Shown piece by piece: positions 63,711 through 64,000 of a DNA stretch of 64,000 nt; the first letter of the stretch is position 1; each line of letters begins with the position of its first letter. Position numbers and translations under genes: made by a program. Source of the stretch: Anaerosporomusa subterranea (GTDB lineage Bacteria; Bacillota; Negativicutes; Sporomusales; Acetonemataceae); NCBI RefSeq assembly GCF_001611555.1, contig NZ_LSGP01000001.1, positions 124,001 to 188,000 of the forward strand, read 5' to 3'. The notes under the pieces are model-generated. The model searched no databases and was not told the DNA's origin. It saw only the letters and a list, made by a program, of their open reading frames with translations.

Positions 63711-64000
63711 ATGAAAAGACTATTACTGCTAACATTTATTTTTGTATTCGCTATCAATGCTGTCGGATTTGCCGCTGTTGGCGGGTCGAAAGTGAGGATG
63801 TCGTCACCAAGACCTTCAACCCAACAAGCTGCACCGCCTCCTGCTAGTAACTATAAACCCTCCGCGCCTGCCAGCAGTTATACAGAAAAAGCACCGGCTG
63901 CCAAGGCCGCAACACCACAAGCGTCTCAGCCCGCTACCGGCGGTTTCATGAGAAACTTCGGCATGTTCGGTGGCGGTATGTTGTTGGGCAGTTTGCTGGG
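63711..64000 (+). CDS. exported Ala/Pro-rich protein, 3' end cut by window
   Basis: About 96 residues visible. Signal peptide MKRLLLLTFIFVFAINAV with cleavage near VGFAA, then a Pro/Ala/Ser/Gln-rich low-complexity stretch, then GGFMRNFGMFGGGMLLGSLLG, a glycine-rich hydrophobic segment. This resembles the N-terminus of Tim44-domain-like envelope proteins, but the domain itself lies past the window end. GGAGG precedes the ATG. Confidence 0.7.
   Translation, partial: MKRLLLLTFIFVFAINAVGFAAVGGSKVRMSSPRPSTQQAAPPPASNYKPSAPASSYTEKAPAAKAATPQASQPATGGFMRNFGMFGGGMLLGSLL

Overview
The window looks like chromosome of a diderm, endospore-forming anaerobic Firmicute, most likely Sporomusaceae (Negativicutes; Sporomusa/Pelosinus-like). 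This is inferred from ADP-heptose/LPS core genes and a small outer-membrane beta-barrel protein (an outer membrane) found together with a gerABC spore-germination operon and a small sporulation-type protein behind a sigma-K-like promoter. A clostridial/methanogen-type nif cluster and rubrerythrin fit an anaerobe. I saw no rRNA, tRNA, CRISPR array, complete insertion sequence or prophage.

Layout. 1-3957: LPS heptose operon (split heptose kinase and adenylyltransferase, heptosyltransferase, exported phosphoesterase). 4057-6136: rubrerythrin, a thioesterase, two small proteins (one behind a Fur box) and the first copy of a structured dispersed repeat. 6160-19811: nitrogen fixation. nifV reads leftward; nifH-nifI1-nifI2-nifD-nifK, a terminator-like hairpin, then nifE-nifN-nifB-ferredoxin-anfO-modABC read rightward. 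The island supplies the enzyme, its PII-type control, FeMo-cofactor assembly, homocitrate and molybdate. About 360 bases of structured leader precede nifH. 19945-24502: adenine deaminase, a soluble-looking fumarate-reductase-like pair without a membrane anchor, and a Rnk/GreA-type protein. 24727-34934: transporters, envelope proteins, nitroreductase, glucuronate isomerase, an oxidoreductase, a HIT protein and a 4-hydroxybutyryl-CoA dehydratase homologue. 35164-38455: a sigma-54 activator and its probable target, a cysteine desulfidase-family gene, with palindromic upstream sites lying partly inside the activator's last codons. 38706-42853: a small membrane protein and the gerABC operon behind a sigma-G-like promoter. 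43067-54366: RecQ, second copy of the dispersed structured repeat, sporulation micro-protein, MFS transporter, dynamin-like GTPase, AzlCD exporter, an orphan multi-branched structured element, acyl-CoA ligase and topoisomerase III. 54552-64000: ABC-F protein, two DEAD-box helicases, carbamate kinase, HelD-like helicase and small proteins, the last cut by the window end.

Intergenic DNA carries at least three repeat families: CACAGAGG/CTCTGTGG palindromic repeats (five copies plus a related one), CGCTAGTG repeats (two places), and a ~220-240 nt element present twice whose main hairpin stem differs completely in sequence between copies yet is perfectly paired in both. That covarying element, the orphan structured element at 50421-50536, the nifH leader and the sigma-54 control of the cysteine desulfidase gene are the most interesting things to follow up. 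All positions and motifs were read by eye; no homology search or folding program was run.
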